DNA of 64,000 nucleotides from Opitutaceae bacterium (GTDB lineage Bacteria > Verrucomicrobiota > Verrucomicrobiia > Opitutales > Opitutaceae), in NCBI GenBank assembly GCA_016711225.1, contig JADJTK010000030.1:8486-72485 (forward strand). Direction: 5' to 3'. The notes under the pieces are model-generated. The model saw only the letters and a program-made list of their open reading frames with translations, made no database searches and was not told where the DNA came from. Below are positions 1 through 11,405 of the stretch, one piece after another. How positions within the stretch are numbered: position 1 is the first letter of the stretch; each line of letters begins with the position of its first letter. The position numbers and the translations under genes are program-made.

Positions 1-1
1 G

Positions 2-328
2 GATCGGGGGGTGCCCTATCATCTGTATCTGTGTTCGATGGCGGTGCGCCCTGAATGGCGGGGACGTGGCGTGGCCAGCCGGCTGTATCGGGAGGAGGCA
101 GCCTTCCAGCGGCGCTTGGCCTTGACGGGGCACCGGCTGGAGTCGCTGGTCAGTGTCGTTTGGTCGCCCTGTGGCGGGCGCTTCTTCGAGCGGATCGGCT
201 TGCCGCGTACCGGTTTCGATTTCGGCGGCCGGCCGGTGCACTATGCCGAGCTGCCTGATGGGCTGTTGCCGGAAATAGCGACGCCGGTGAGCGCGCGCCG
301 GGCGGAGTCCTTGTTGCAGGCAGCGTAG
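2..328 (+). CDS. GNAT-family N-acetyltransferase, C-terminal part
   Basis: The reading frame is open to the left edge, so only the C-terminal ~108 residues are present. A GNAT motif A is visible near the start (RPEWRGRGVASRLY, fitting the acetyl-CoA-binding R/QxxGxG/A signature), preceded by the hydrophobic strand expected before it, and followed by a region with the usual 'FFERIGLPRTGFDFGG' style of C-terminal half. The family transfers acetyl from acetyl-CoA to an amine; the substrate cannot be told. A GTG lies at 11 but starting there would remove the N-terminal half of the fold, so I read the gene as cut by the window edge. Confidence 0.75.
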   Translation, partial: DRGVPYHLYLCSMAVRPEWRGRGVASRLYREEAAFQRRLALTGHRLESLVSVVWSPCGGRFFERIGLPRTGFDFGGRPVHYAELPDGLLPEIATPVSARRAESLLQAA

Positions 329-461
329 GGGTGGCTAGGTGATCAAGCAGGGTTTCGGCGAGCGACGCCCCCGCGCGCCCTCGTGCCCAAGCCAACGGAG
401 CGCGACCCGAGCCAGGCTGAATTGTTACAGTTCTGGTGGTACATGGGTTTCCGCCGTTTGA

Positions 462-1082
462 TTACGGCGTCGGTTGCAGCGCGAGGCTGAGGAGCAATTT
501 GGCTGCGAGCCGGCGCACCGCTTGGTCGTCGCCAGCGGTGCGGGCCGCAGTACGCCCCGACCAGAGGATTTCACCCGAAGCGGAGTCGGCCAAGAAGGCG
601 CCAAGTTGCAGCTCGGGCATTCGGTGCGGGTTGGCCGCTGTGTCGGAGTGGGCGGCGGCGAAGAACAGCAGCCGGGGAGCGTTCGGGTGCAGGTAGGTGG
701 CGTACCGAGCGGAGGCGGGCGGCGGAGTGCCCGCGGCGACCTCCTGGGCCAGCGACCCGAGCCGGGCTATCGCGGCTGCTGTCGCCACCGAGGTGGCTTC
801 GGTGCGGTCGGTGGGTTCGGCGGCGCGGACGTCGTAGCCGCGCGCACGCAGTTGATCGCGTAGGGTTAGGGCGATGGACTCGGACAGGGCGCGGTTGCGC
901 TCGGGTCCTTCCGTGTGCAGGTCGCAGCCCACATAGACGTGGAGCAGGCGGTGGGGCGCAGTGCGGGCTTCTTGCGGAAGTCGCAGCCCGACGGAGGGCG
1001 GCGGCGGGGCTCCTGGGTCATGGGCACAGCCACCGAGAAGGAGGGCACCAGTGAGGCCAAGGAGAAGGAGAGGCGGACGCAT
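462..1082 (-). CDS. putative lipoprotein of unknown function
   Basis: 206 residues. The chosen ATG gives a textbook lipoprotein signal: MRPP, a Leu/Gly-rich hydrophobic stretch and a lipobox ending LGG-C at about residue 19; the longer upstream frame has no such start. The mature part contains a VYVGCDLHTEGP region followed by an Asp/Arg-rich helix (SESIALTLRDQLRARGYDV), then a long helix and a C-terminal 'GAFLADSASGEILWSG' strand pair. That layout resembles small CsgG/GNA1162-like outer-envelope lipoproteins, but I cannot assign a family with confidence. Divergent from the phosphodiesterase gene at 1207, with 124 bp between them. Confidence 0.65.
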   Translation of the reverse strand: MRPPLLLLGLTGALLLGGCAHDPGAPPPPSVGLRLPQEARTAPHRLLHVYVGCDLHTEGPERNRALSESIALTLRDQLRARGYDVRAAEPTDRTEATSVATAAAIARLGSLAQEVAAGTPPPASARYATYLHPNAPRLLFFAAAHSDTAANPHRMPELQLGAFLADSASGEILWSGRTAARTAGDDQAVRRLAAKLLLSLALQPTP

Positions 1083-1206
1083 GCGGTGGCGGGGAACAAA
1101 GGGAAAGTTCGGCCGTCGCAAGCTGCCGGCGCCGGTCCGCTCCCGCAACGGGGAAAAGGCCTTTCCTCGCGCCTCGATACCGACACACTGGCCGCGACGC
1201 CGCCCC

Positions 1207-1647
1207 ATGAGAATAGCCGTCATCTCCGACACCCACGATTGCGTGCCCGCTTCCCTGCCCAAACGGCTGCGTGGGGCGGACGAAATCTGGCATCTGGGGG
1301 ACGTCACCATGCCGGGTGTGTTGACGGAGCTTGAGACGCTGGCGGTGCCGTTGCAGGTGGTGCGTGGCAACTGCGACTGGTCGTCGCTTTGGCCGGAGTC
1401 GGTGGTGTTGGAGCGCGCCGGGGTGAGGTTTTATCTGGTGCATATCCCGCCCTTACGGGTGCCCAAGGGTGTGGCGGCGGTGCTGCACGGCCACACGCAT
1501 GTACCGCGCGACGAGACCGATCCACGAGGGGTGCGATGGTTGAACCCCGGCTGTATTGCGCAAGCCCATCGGGGGGCGCCGGCCAGTTTCGCGTGGTTGG
1601 AATTTACTGCGGGCGGGCCGTGGACCTGGCGGCTGGAGCTGCTCTGA
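1207..1647 (+). CDS. YfcE/MJ0936-type metallophosphoesterase
   Basis: 146 residues, slightly shorter than typical YfcE proteins (~160-180). All metal-binding motifs are visible: SDTHD near the N-terminus, GD in 'WHLGDV', GNCDW around residue 60 and the GHTH motif in 'VLHGHTHVPR'. A 'WLNPGC' near the C-terminus matches the usual NPGS/C. The family hydrolyses phosphodiesters with two metal ions; the physiological substrate is unknown. ATG at 1207 was chosen because the calcineurin-like fold begins immediately (MRIAVISDTH); the longer frame upstream is antisense to the lipoprotein gene. Confidence 0.9.
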   Translation: MRIAVISDTHDCVPASLPKRLRGADEIWHLGDVTMPGVLTELETLAVPLQVVRGNCDWSSLWPESVVLERAGVRFYLVHIPPLRVPKGVAAVLHGHTHVPRDETDPRGVRWLNPGCIAQAHRGAPASFAWLEFTAGGPWTWRLELL

Positions 1648-1721
1648 AGGGAAAGCGGGAAACCAAGCCGGGCGCGTTTTCGGCTTTCCAGCACGGGCGC
1701 TTGCGCCAAGACCAAAACGGC

Positions 1722-2594
1722 GTGCCCGCCACCGACCAACAATGGTTCGACTTCTCGCCTCCCGCCGCGGCGGAGCCGACGGCCGCTGCGTTGTTGGTCG
1801 CGCCGAGCCCGGCGCCTTCCAGCCCAGTCCCCGAGGTGGCGGCACCCGGCGCGGGGATGGAAGGCAATTGGACCCCGGCGCGCCAGGAATCGTCAGGTCC
1901 CGCGCTGGTTTTGGACGCACCCGAGGCGCCGGCGGCCGGGGTGGTGCTGCGGCGCAGCGAGAAGGCCTCGCGCTACCGGTTGAGCGTCGGGCGCGACGGG
2001 GTGGCTGTGCTCACCATACCGTTACGAGGATCGGAGCGGCAGGCCCGGCTCTTCCTGGCCAGCCAGCGCGAGTGGCTGGAGCGAGCCCGCGGGCGGCTGG
2101 CTCGGCTGCCGCGCAGCGCCACGGTGTGGACGCCGGGCACGAGCCTGCTGTGGCGCGGCGAGTGGTGCCCCATCGTGCGCACGCCCGACGAGCCCCCGCA
2201 TGTGCTCCTGGGGGCCGATCGCTTCCGCGTGCGCCAGTGCGACGGCGACCTGCGGCCCACCCTGGAGGCGCATTTCCGACGCACCGCCCGCATCGAGCTG
2301 CCGGCCCGTACCTGGGAACTGGCGGCGGTGACGGGGGTGACGGTGCGGGAAGTGGTGGTGCGCGACCAGCGCACCCGCTGGGGCTCCTGCTCGTCGAGCG
2401 GCACGATCTCGCTGAACTGGCGCCTGGTGCAGGCGCTGCCCTCGGCCGCCGACTACATCATCCTCCACGAGCTGATGCATGTGCGGGAGATGAACCACTC
2501 GGAGCGTTTCTGGGCGCTGGTGGCCGCTGTGTGCCCGAAGTGGCAGGACGCGGAGCGGTGGTTGAAAAGTCATGGTGGCGCGCTCGGGCTCTGA
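1722..2594 (+). CDS. YgjP-type (DUF45/M48-like) metallopeptidase-fold protein
   Basis: About 290 residues from a GTG at 1722. The C-terminal half carries the zinc motif HELMH (~residues 249-253) with a third ligand region 'NHSERFW', and the family signature 'RTRWGSCSSSGTISLNWRLV' just before it. The first ~65 residues are Pro/Ala-rich and probably disordered. Start choice is uncertain: ATG at 1857 would drop the Pro/Ala tail and keep the whole domain, whereas the GTG gives 'QQWFDFSPPA', which resembles the short aromatic N-terminus seen in related proteins. No clear Shine-Dalgarno sequence precedes either. Substrate unknown. Confidence 0.85.
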   Translation: MPATDQQWFDFSPPAAAEPTAAALLVAPSPAPSSPVPEVAAPGAGMEGNWTPARQESSGPALVLDAPEAPAAGVVLRRSEKASRYRLSVGRDGVAVLTIPLRGSERQARLFLASQREWLERARGRLARLPRSATVWTPGTSLLWRGEWCPIVRTPDEPPHVLLGADRFRVRQCDGDLRPTLEAHFRRTARIELPARTWELAAVTGVTVREVVVRDQRTRWGSCSSSGTISLNWRLVQALPSAADYIILHELMHVREMNHSERFWALVAAVCPKWQDAERWLKSHGGALGL

Positions 2595-2689
2595 GCGGGG
2601 CCGGCGCGGGACGGCGCCTGCGGCCCACCCCGAAGGAGCGCGGGTGGCGGCCGGCCAGGCTCCCCATCGCGATGGATACGCAGGAGGCC

Positions 2690-5338
<2,649 letters not shown>

Positions 5339-5350
5339 TTGTCCCCGTGG

Positions 5351-7717
5351 TTAAGCGGTTGGCGGGGGGGCGGCGATAGGGTGGCTCGGAACCGGCAGGA
5401 GGGAAGATTGGAGGGCCAAGGCGCGTTGCATTGCCTCGCGTAGTGCAGGGGAGGTGAAGGGCTTTTGCACGATACCGGCGGGACGTTCGTGGGCAAACTG
5501 CGCACTGATTTCGGCTGAGCCATGCCCGCTGATGAGGAGCACTGGCGTGCCGGGGCGCAGGGCATGGATCGCGTGCAAGGTTTCCACGCCGTCGCAACGA
5601 GGCATCGAGAGATCGAGCAGCACGGCCACGAAGAGCTCCGGGGTGGCTTGAAACCGGGTGAGGGCTTCGAGGCCGTCGGCAGCCGCCACCACTTCGAAGC
5701 CGAGCCGATTGAGCATGAGGCTGAGCACCTCGCGCACCGGCTCCTCGTCATCGGCCACCAGGACGGTACCGGAGCCGCGCCAAGGTGGGGCGATGGCCGC
5801 CGGGAACCCGGGTTCGGCGGCGGGACTGCAGGCGGCGGGGAGCAGGATGGTGAAGGTGGTTCCGGTCCCGGGGGAGCTCACGACGTCGAGCGCGCCATGG
5901 TGGCCCCGCACGATGCCCAGAACGGCGGAGAGGCCCAAGCCTCGGCCGGTGAATTTGGTGGTGAAGAACGGGTCGAAGATCCGGGCGAGGGTGTCGGGGT
6001 TCATGCCACCGCCAGTGTCGCGCACGGTGAGCTCGATGCTGTCGCCGCCGGGATGGTCGGCGCCGGTGTGGCAGCTGCTGAGTCGTGCTCGCGACACTGC
6101 TACCCGCCGCAGGGTGACGCTGATCTCCCCAGGATGGGGTCCGAGGGCCTCGGAGGCGTTGAGCACTAAGTTCATGACCACTTGGCGCAGTTGGGTAGCG
6201 TCGCCCATGATCAGGGGAAGATCGGGGGCGAGGTCGAGGACGAGGTGGGCCTTCTTGTTGATCGAGAGGTGGAGGAGCCGTGCGGTTTCGTCGACCAGAC
6301 GGGCTAGCGAGAGGGCGCGCACTACAAACTGGGCCTTGCCGGAGTAGGCGAGCATTTGCTGGCAGAGTTCGGCCGCGCGTAGGGCTGCGGTCTCGATTTG
6401 TCCGAGACCGATGTCGAGCGAGGAGTCGGGCGGGAGGTCGAGGCGGGCGAGCGAGGCGTTGCCGAGGATGCCGGTGAGCAGGTTGTTGAAATCGTGGGCG
6501 ATGCCGCCCGCGAGCAGGCCGAGGCTCTCGAGCTTCTGTGTTTCCTGTAGTTTACGTTCCAGTTCGCTGCGTTCGAGCTCGGCGCGTTTGCGCTCGGAGA
6601 CATCGCGGGCGATGCTGAGAACGCCGGCGGGCCGGCCGCTCGCATCGAGGAAGCGGGCCAGCGAGGAGTCGGTCCAAACCCGGGAGCCGTCGCGGCGGTA
6701 GTCCAGCCACTCCCCGTGGCGCTCCTCGCCGGCGGCCACGCGGGCCAGCAGGGCGCGCGACTCGCCGGCGGCCTCGGCGGGGAAGCGCTGGTGGAGGGGG
6801 CGGCCGAGCATTTCGCCGGCGGTCCAGCCGAAGAGCTGGGTGGCGCCCTCGTTCCAGAAGGTCACGGTGCCGTCGAGCTCGGTGCAGACGACCGCGTCGC
6901 GCAGGCGCGCCAGTAGCAGGGCGGCGCGGGCACTGGTGGCCTCGGCGGCCTTGCGCGCAGAGATGTCGCGGATGTAGCCGGTGACGAGCTCACGGTTGCC
7001 GTCGAGGAAGCGGTTGGCCGAAAGTTCGACGGGAACCACGCTGCCGTCGCCGCGCAGATGCAGAGTCTCGAGCAGGTAGGAGCCGTTGGCGCGCAATTGC
7101 TCGCGCAATTGGATTGCCTCGGCCGGGCCGAAGGTGGGATCGCAGTCCTCCAAGGCGAGGGTGAGCATGACCTGGCGAGTGCGCATGAAGTGGCGACAGC
7201 AGGCGTCGTTGACCCACTCAAAGCGGAAGCGCCGGGCCGGATCGATCCAGTAGACGGGGTCCTGGCTGGACTCGGCGCTGAATTTGAAGGCCGAGGCCTC
7301 GCGCTCAAACTCGCGGCGGAGGTGGGCCCGATCGACGCGTGCGGCCGCGATACGCAGTCGCACCCGCAGGAGGGCTGGCGACACCGGTTTGGTGAGGTAG
7401 TCGTCGGCCCCGGCATCGAGCACGGCGGCGAGGTCGGCGGGCTCAACCCGGCCGGTGCAGACCACAATGTGCACGTCGCGCCAGCGGGGATCGGCGCGCA
7501 ATTGCCGGCAGAAGGTGAGGCCGTCGATACCGGGCAGGCCGAGGTCGAGCAGCAGCAGATCGGGCACGATCTCTCCGGTGCTTTGAACCGCTTCCTCGGC
7601 GGAGCGGGCGCTGGTGACTTGCCACCCTTCGCCTTCAAGGACGCGGGCGGCGATGCGGTTGGAGACAAGATCGTCCTCGACGATCAGACAACGGCGGTGA
7701 GCGGCGGAGGAGGACAT
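5351..7717 (-). CDS. REC-PAS-PAS-hybrid histidine kinase (soluble)
   Basis: 788 residues from the ATG at 7717; upstream codons in the same frame are not domain-like. N-terminal receiver (IVEDD, phospho-Asp in 'LLLLDLGLPG', Lys in 'LTKPVS'), two PAS domains, HisKA with 'GGIAHDFNN', HATPase with 'LNLVLNASEAL', 'DTGGGM' and 'GRGLGLSAV', then a second receiver ('VADDEEPVREV', 'LLDLSMP', 'VQKPF'). No membrane segment is visible, so the input is probably cytoplasmic or comes through phosphorylation of the first receiver. The kinase core and second receiver strongly resemble those of the downstream kinase, suggesting duplication. First gene of a likely two-gene operon. Confidence 0.93.
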   Translation of the reverse strand: MSSSAAHRRCLIVEDDLVSNRIAARVLEGEGWQVTSARSAEEAVQSTGEIVPDLLLLDLGLPGIDGLTFCRQLRADPRWRDVHIVVCTGRVEPADLAAVLDAGADDYLTKPVSPALLRVRLRIAAARVDRAHLRREFEREASAFKFSAESSQDPVYWIDPARRFRFEWVNDACCRHFMRTRQVMLTLALEDCDPTFGPAEAIQLREQLRANGSYLLETLHLRGDGSVVPVELSANRFLDGNRELVTGYIRDISARKAAEATSARAALLLARLRDAVVCTELDGTVTFWNEGATQLFGWTAGEMLGRPLHQRFPAEAAGESRALLARVAAGEERHGEWLDYRRDGSRVWTDSSLARFLDASGRPAGVLSIARDVSERKRAELERSELERKLQETQKLESLGLLAGGIAHDFNNLLTGILGNASLARLDLPPDSSLDIGLGQIETAALRAAELCQQMLAYSGKAQFVVRALSLARLVDETARLLHLSINKKAHLVLDLAPDLPLIMGDATQLRQVVMNLVLNASEALGPHPGEISVTLRRVAVSRARLSSCHTGADHPGGDSIELTVRDTGGGMNPDTLARIFDPFFTTKFTGRGLGLSAVLGIVRGHHGALDVVSSPGTGTTFTILLPAACSPAAEPGFPAAIAPPWRGSGTVLVADDEEPVREVLSLMLNRLGFEVVAAADGLEALTRFQATPELFVAVLLDLSMPRCDGVETLHAIHALRPGTPVLLISGHGSAEISAQFAHERPAGIVQKPFTSPALREAMQRALALQSSLLPVPSHPIAAPPPTA

Positions 7718-7966
7718 ACGGAAAGACCCTGGTAGCCTCAGCGGGTAGCCGGCGCACAGGGGTGAGCGGCTTATCGGCCCCGCGCTGCCCGGCTGAAGGG
7801 GAAAATAGGGAGAAATCCCCCAGGAAATGAGGGCTCGCCGGGGTCCGTTTGGCGGTGGGTGCAACCAGGGCGCCCTGTGCGGCAGCAGACGAGGCTGTCA
7901 GAGCAGGCGAGCCGGGTGTGCAAGCGGGGGCTGCCCTGCCGCTGCTCCCGGCGCGCGCGATGTAGG

Positions 7967-9961
7967 TTACGGGCCGACAGCTTCGGGGATCGCGAGCAGG
8001 CGGAGGAAGACTCGGGGCGCTCCGGGGGCGAGTGCGGTGCCCACGGTGATCCGCGTGCCGTCGGGGACTGGGAGACGCCCAAACTCATGGGTGAATGGCG
8101 TGGCCGGCACGTCACCGAAGGGGCTGTAGCGGGAGCCGTCGGCCCAGTTCACGAGATCGGTGCTGAACTGGACAAGATAGGTGAGGTCGGTGGCGGCGGG
8201 CGGTTGCAGGAAGGCCAGCGTGAGCTGCAAGGAGTTGTCGTTGGCGGCGCTGCCGGCGACGGGGTGGGGGCACGAAGCGGGATGGAGCGGGTCGCCGCCA
8301 AACGCGTATTCGAGCAGGTTGGGCAGGCCGTCCCCATCGGCGTCGGCGGAGAGGGCGGAAGTGGCCGACTCGGTGGGGCCGAAATACGCGCGGCGCCATG
8401 CGTCGCGGGGGGCGAGTTCGTCTGCGCCGAGGTCGAGGCGGGTGCCGGTGAGGCGGGATTGGCGGTCGCAGTCGCGCTCGTCCGGATCGAGGATGAAGGC
8501 GGGGTCGCCGGCGTCGATCGCTGGCGAAGCGGGGCGCAGGTGGAGATCGGGCAGGGCGCCGGCGGCAGTCGCGAGACTGCGGAGTTGAGGGTCGGTGAAG
8601 AGCGAATGCGCGTCCTGGCTGGTGGCGCTCTTCCAGGCGGTGAAGCCGGTGCGGGCGCTGTTCTTCCATTGCCACTCGGAGGCGGTGGCGCCGCCGGGGG
8701 CCCACCAGAGGTTCCAGTCGAACTGGTTGTCGGTGTTCGTGGGCTGCTTGTTGACGGTGGCGGCGACGGGGTTGGTGCACAGGAGGGCCTGCGCACTGGC
8801 GATGATGAGGTTGTGGCGGATGGTGTTGTGATGGCACCAGTGGTTGAACTGGATCTCGCCGTTGCCATCGGCCCTGGTGTCGTTGGCCCATAGCGTGTTT
8901 GCGAACACCGCATTGTATTCGGATCCCCCGTTAGCAGGCTCCGCCCCACCGAGCAGGATGCCGCCGACGCGATTGCCCCAGATGAGATTGTTGCGGACGG
9001 TGATGTGGTCGGTGGTGCGGCCCTCGTGCTCGCTGGCGAGCTCGAGGCCGATGTCGTTGCGATAGCTGGTGTTGTTCTCGATGACGATGTCGGTGCCGCC
9101 GTCGACGTAGATGCCTCCGGCGCAGGGCGAGTTCTCATAGGCGGGATTGGCGCTGCTGGTGCACTCCCAGACGGTGTTGCCGCGGATCTGGCCGCCACGG
9201 GCGCGGTTGAGGCTGGGGTCTCCGGCGTAGGTCTCTTCGTAGCCGATGGCGACGATGCCAATGTTGGTGTTGTCGTGCACCCGGTTCCCGGAGACGACAA
9301 ATCCGTCGATGTTGCCGTTGATGGACAGGGACTCGCTGTTCCCGACCCGGCAGTGGTGGATCTCGTTGTCGGCGATAACGAGGCCTGTGATCGGATGGAG
9401 GGTGTCGCCGTAGGCGGCGAGGCCGAAGGCGTTGCCGGCGGCGAAATGGTTGGCGATGTCGTGGATAGTGTTGCCGCGGATCTCGATGTCGCTGCTGGCG
9501 CCGTGGAGGTAGATGCCGCAGGGAACTTTGTTGGGGCTGTCGGACTCCTTTGTCACCCGGTAGTTCGCGAGTTCGAAGCCGACAACGTGCAGAAAGGCGG
9601 CATCCTCGATGGTGATAAGCCCGTTGTTGTCGTCGAGTGGTGTGAGGGTGGTTCCGTCGAGGATCGGAGTTTCACCCGGGTAGGCCGCGAAGGTGAGGGG
9701 GTGCGCGGCGTCGGAGCCCGATTGTGTGATCGTGACGCGTTGCGCGTAGGTGCCGCCGCGGACATAAATGGTGTCGCCACCGGTGAGCCCTGGATAATCA
9801 ACGGCGTACTGGAGTGTACCCCACGGGGCGTTGATCGTGCCGTCGGCCGAGTTCCGGCCGTTCGAGGCGACGTAGTAGGTGGCGGCAGTGCACGAAGCGG
9901 CGAGCCAGGAGAAGGCGAGGAGCCGTCTGGCGCCCGCCAATTGTCCTGCTGGAAATCCCAT
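7967..9961 (-). CDS. secreted right-handed beta-helix protein with C-terminal TSP3-like module
   Basis: 664 residues. The ATG at 9961 gives a signal peptide (ARRLLAFSWLAASCTA) before 'ATYYVASNGRNSADG', the usual opening of parallel beta-helix proteins (DUF1565-like). Successive turns with Asn/Ile/Gly ladders (IEIRGNTIHD, FVVSGNRVHDN, IVIENNTSY, ITVRNNLIWGN) run to ~residue 480. The C-terminus has 'DADGDGLPNLLEYAFGGDP', a calcium-type Asp/Gly motif, followed by 'YLVQFSTDLVNW'. That same pair of modules sits at the N-terminus of the secreted proteins beyond 48 kb. Likely a polysaccharide-binding or lyase/hydrolase-type exported protein; no catalytic residues can be assigned. Confidence 0.85.
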   Translation of the reverse strand: MGFPAGQLAGARRLLAFSWLAASCTAATYYVASNGRNSADGTINAPWGTLQYAVDYPGLTGGDTIYVRGGTYAQRVTITQSGSDAAHPLTFAAYPGETPILDGTTLTPLDDNNGLITIEDAAFLHVVGFELANYRVTKESDSPNKVPCGIYLHGASSDIEIRGNTIHDIANHFAAGNAFGLAAYGDTLHPITGLVIADNEIHHCRVGNSESLSINGNIDGFVVSGNRVHDNTNIGIVAIGYEETYAGDPSLNRARGGQIRGNTVWECTSSANPAYENSPCAGGIYVDGGTDIVIENNTSYRNDIGLELASEHEGRTTDHITVRNNLIWGNRVGGILLGGAEPANGGSEYNAVFANTLWANDTRADGNGEIQFNHWCHHNTIRHNLIIASAQALLCTNPVAATVNKQPTNTDNQFDWNLWWAPGGATASEWQWKNSARTGFTAWKSATSQDAHSLFTDPQLRSLATAAGALPDLHLRPASPAIDAGDPAFILDPDERDCDRQSRLTGTRLDLGADELAPRDAWRRAYFGPTESATSALSADADGDGLPNLLEYAFGGDPLHPASCPHPVAGSAANDNSLQLTLAFLQPPAATDLTYLVQFSTDLVNWADGSRYSPFGDVPATPFTHEFGRLPVPDGTRITVGTALAPGAPRVFLRLLAIPEAVGP

Positions 9962-10053
9962 CCGGGGATGCTCATCCCGATCAGACTCCGGAGGCCAGTC
10001 GGTTGTCGGGAGCGGAAGTAAAGCGGAGCTGAAAGGGTGGAGACGTTGCGGGC

Positions 10054-11046
10054 TCAACCGTGGCGCTCGGCGAGCTGGCGGGCTACGGCGGCGATGCGGC
10101 CGCGCAGTTCCTTGGGGGCGAGCACCTCGACGTGTTCGCCCCAGCTGAGTACCCAGCGCTCGACCTCGGCCAAGCTGTCGAGCTCGAGCACGAGCTCGAC
10201 CCCGCCGTCGCGGCGTTCGGTGAGCTCCTGGGTGTCGTGCCAGAAGCGTTCGCGCACGAGCTGACCGGCCCAGGAGTCGAAGCGCAGGCGGATACGGTAG
10301 TCGCCGTGGCCGGCGATGATCCCGAAGCTGCCCCCGAGGTGGTCGCGGATGGAAAAGCCGGCCGGGCGGGGGAAGGTGCGGGGGGTGAGCTCGACGCCGG
10401 CGATGCGCGGCAGGGCGAAGGTGCGCTTGGCGGCGCGGTCCAGATCGTGACCGATCAGGTACCATTGGTTGTCCACGCAGCACAGGTGCCAGGGCTGCAC
10501 CCGGCGGTGGGTGGGCGCGGTGGCCCCGAGGCTACGGTAGGCGAAGGTGATCTCGCGCGTCTCCAGTACGGCCTGACTGAGCTGGCGGAAGAGCTCGAGG
10601 TCGGCCTTGGCGGGGCCGGCCGACTTGAAGGAAAACACATGGCGCGCGGCGCCGAGGGCGACGGTGACCGGTCCGTCGAGCTGGGCGGTGAGCTTGGCAA
10701 AGGCGTTGGTGAGCGGGGCCTCGAAGGCGGTGCCGGCGTACTGCTCCACGGCCTTCTGGGCGACGAGCAGGGCGACAAGCTCGCCTTCGGTCATGGTGAC
10801 CAGCGGGAGGTTCTCCACCGGCTCGGAGTAGTAGTAACCGTGGCGCGGCTCGTCGTAGGCGATGGGCAGCTGCCAACGGTCGCGCATGAACTCGAGGTCG
10901 CGCTGGATGGTCTTGCTGGAGACCTCGAAGTGGGCGGCCAGAGAGGAGCAGTTGGGGTGCTTGTCCTGCTGGAGCTGGTCGTGGATGTAGGTCATCCGCT
11001 CATAGGGCGGCCGGGAGAGACGGACGGGGACGGCGTCGGGCGGCAT
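10054..11046 (-). CDS. HTH-WYL transcriptional regulator
   Basis: 330 residues: N-terminal winged HTH ('NCSSLAAHFEVSSKTIQRDL', residues ~30-55), then a WYL domain with the diagnostic 'NQWYLIGHD' around residue 185 and a C-terminal WCX extension. WYL proteins sense small ligands or nucleic acid and repress or activate nearby genes. A start at the internal Met in 'ERMTYIHDQ' is also possible. It lies between a secreted beta-helix gene (same strand) and, divergently, a small membrane protein and a GH43 gene; regulation of these sugar-related neighbours is plausible but unproven. Confidence 0.9.
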   Translation of the reverse strand: MPPDAVPVRLSRPPYERMTYIHDQLQQDKHPNCSSLAAHFEVSSKTIQRDLEFMRDRWQLPIAYDEPRHGYYYSEPVENLPLVTMTEGELVALLVAQKAVEQYAGTAFEAPLTNAFAKLTAQLDGPVTVALGAARHVFSFKSAGPAKADLELFRQLSQAVLETREITFAYRSLGATAPTHRRVQPWHLCCVDNQWYLIGHDLDRAAKRTFALPRIAGVELTPRTFPRPAGFSIRDHLGGSFGIIAGHGDYRIRLRFDSWAGQLVRERFWHDTQELTERRDGGVELVLELDSLAEVERWVLSWGEHVEVLAPKELRGRIAAVARQLAERHG

Positions 11047-11105
11047 GGGGGAGTGTTTGCGGGGGCGGACGGCGGATGTCCAACCCTCTTGGGTAAGGTA
11101 GGCCC

Positions 11106-11255
11106 ATGAATTCCCGATCCTGCCCTGCCGCCTTTCGTGTGTCGCTGTGCGACGAGACCTGCCTGGAGTACACCGCCCGCTTGTGGCTGCGCACAGCTCT
11201 GGTGGTTTGGGCGGGCTGGCTAGGGCTGTTGGGCGTGCTCTGGGTGGTGTTCTAG
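11106..11255 (+). CDS. small single-pass membrane protein, 49 aa
   Basis: A short frame from ATG 11106 to TAG 11253-11255. A purine-rich Shine-Dalgarno-like 'AAGGTAGG' lies just upstream, better than most genes here. The N-terminal half is polar with two Cys (RSCPAAF, CDETCLEY); the C-terminal ~22 residues form one hydrophobic helix (ALVVWAGWLGLLGVLWVVF) that ends the protein. Divergent from the WYL regulator by 59 bp and 150 bp before the GH43 gene. No homologue recognised; supported only by the ribosome site and membrane-helix pattern. Confidence 0.45.
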   Translation: MNSRSCPAAFRVSLCDETCLEYTARLWLRTALVVWAGWLGLLGVLWVVF

Positions 11256-11405
11256 GGGCGGGGCGGGCGGCCCGCAGGCGGCGGGCGCAAAAGTTAGAGC
11301 AATCGGGGTATCGAACTCGGACGGGCGTTGGCGCACTCCTGTTTCCACGCCTCGGGCGCCCCGACGGTTGCCCTCCACGTCTCCATCCCCAGAACCGCGT
11401 ATTCC

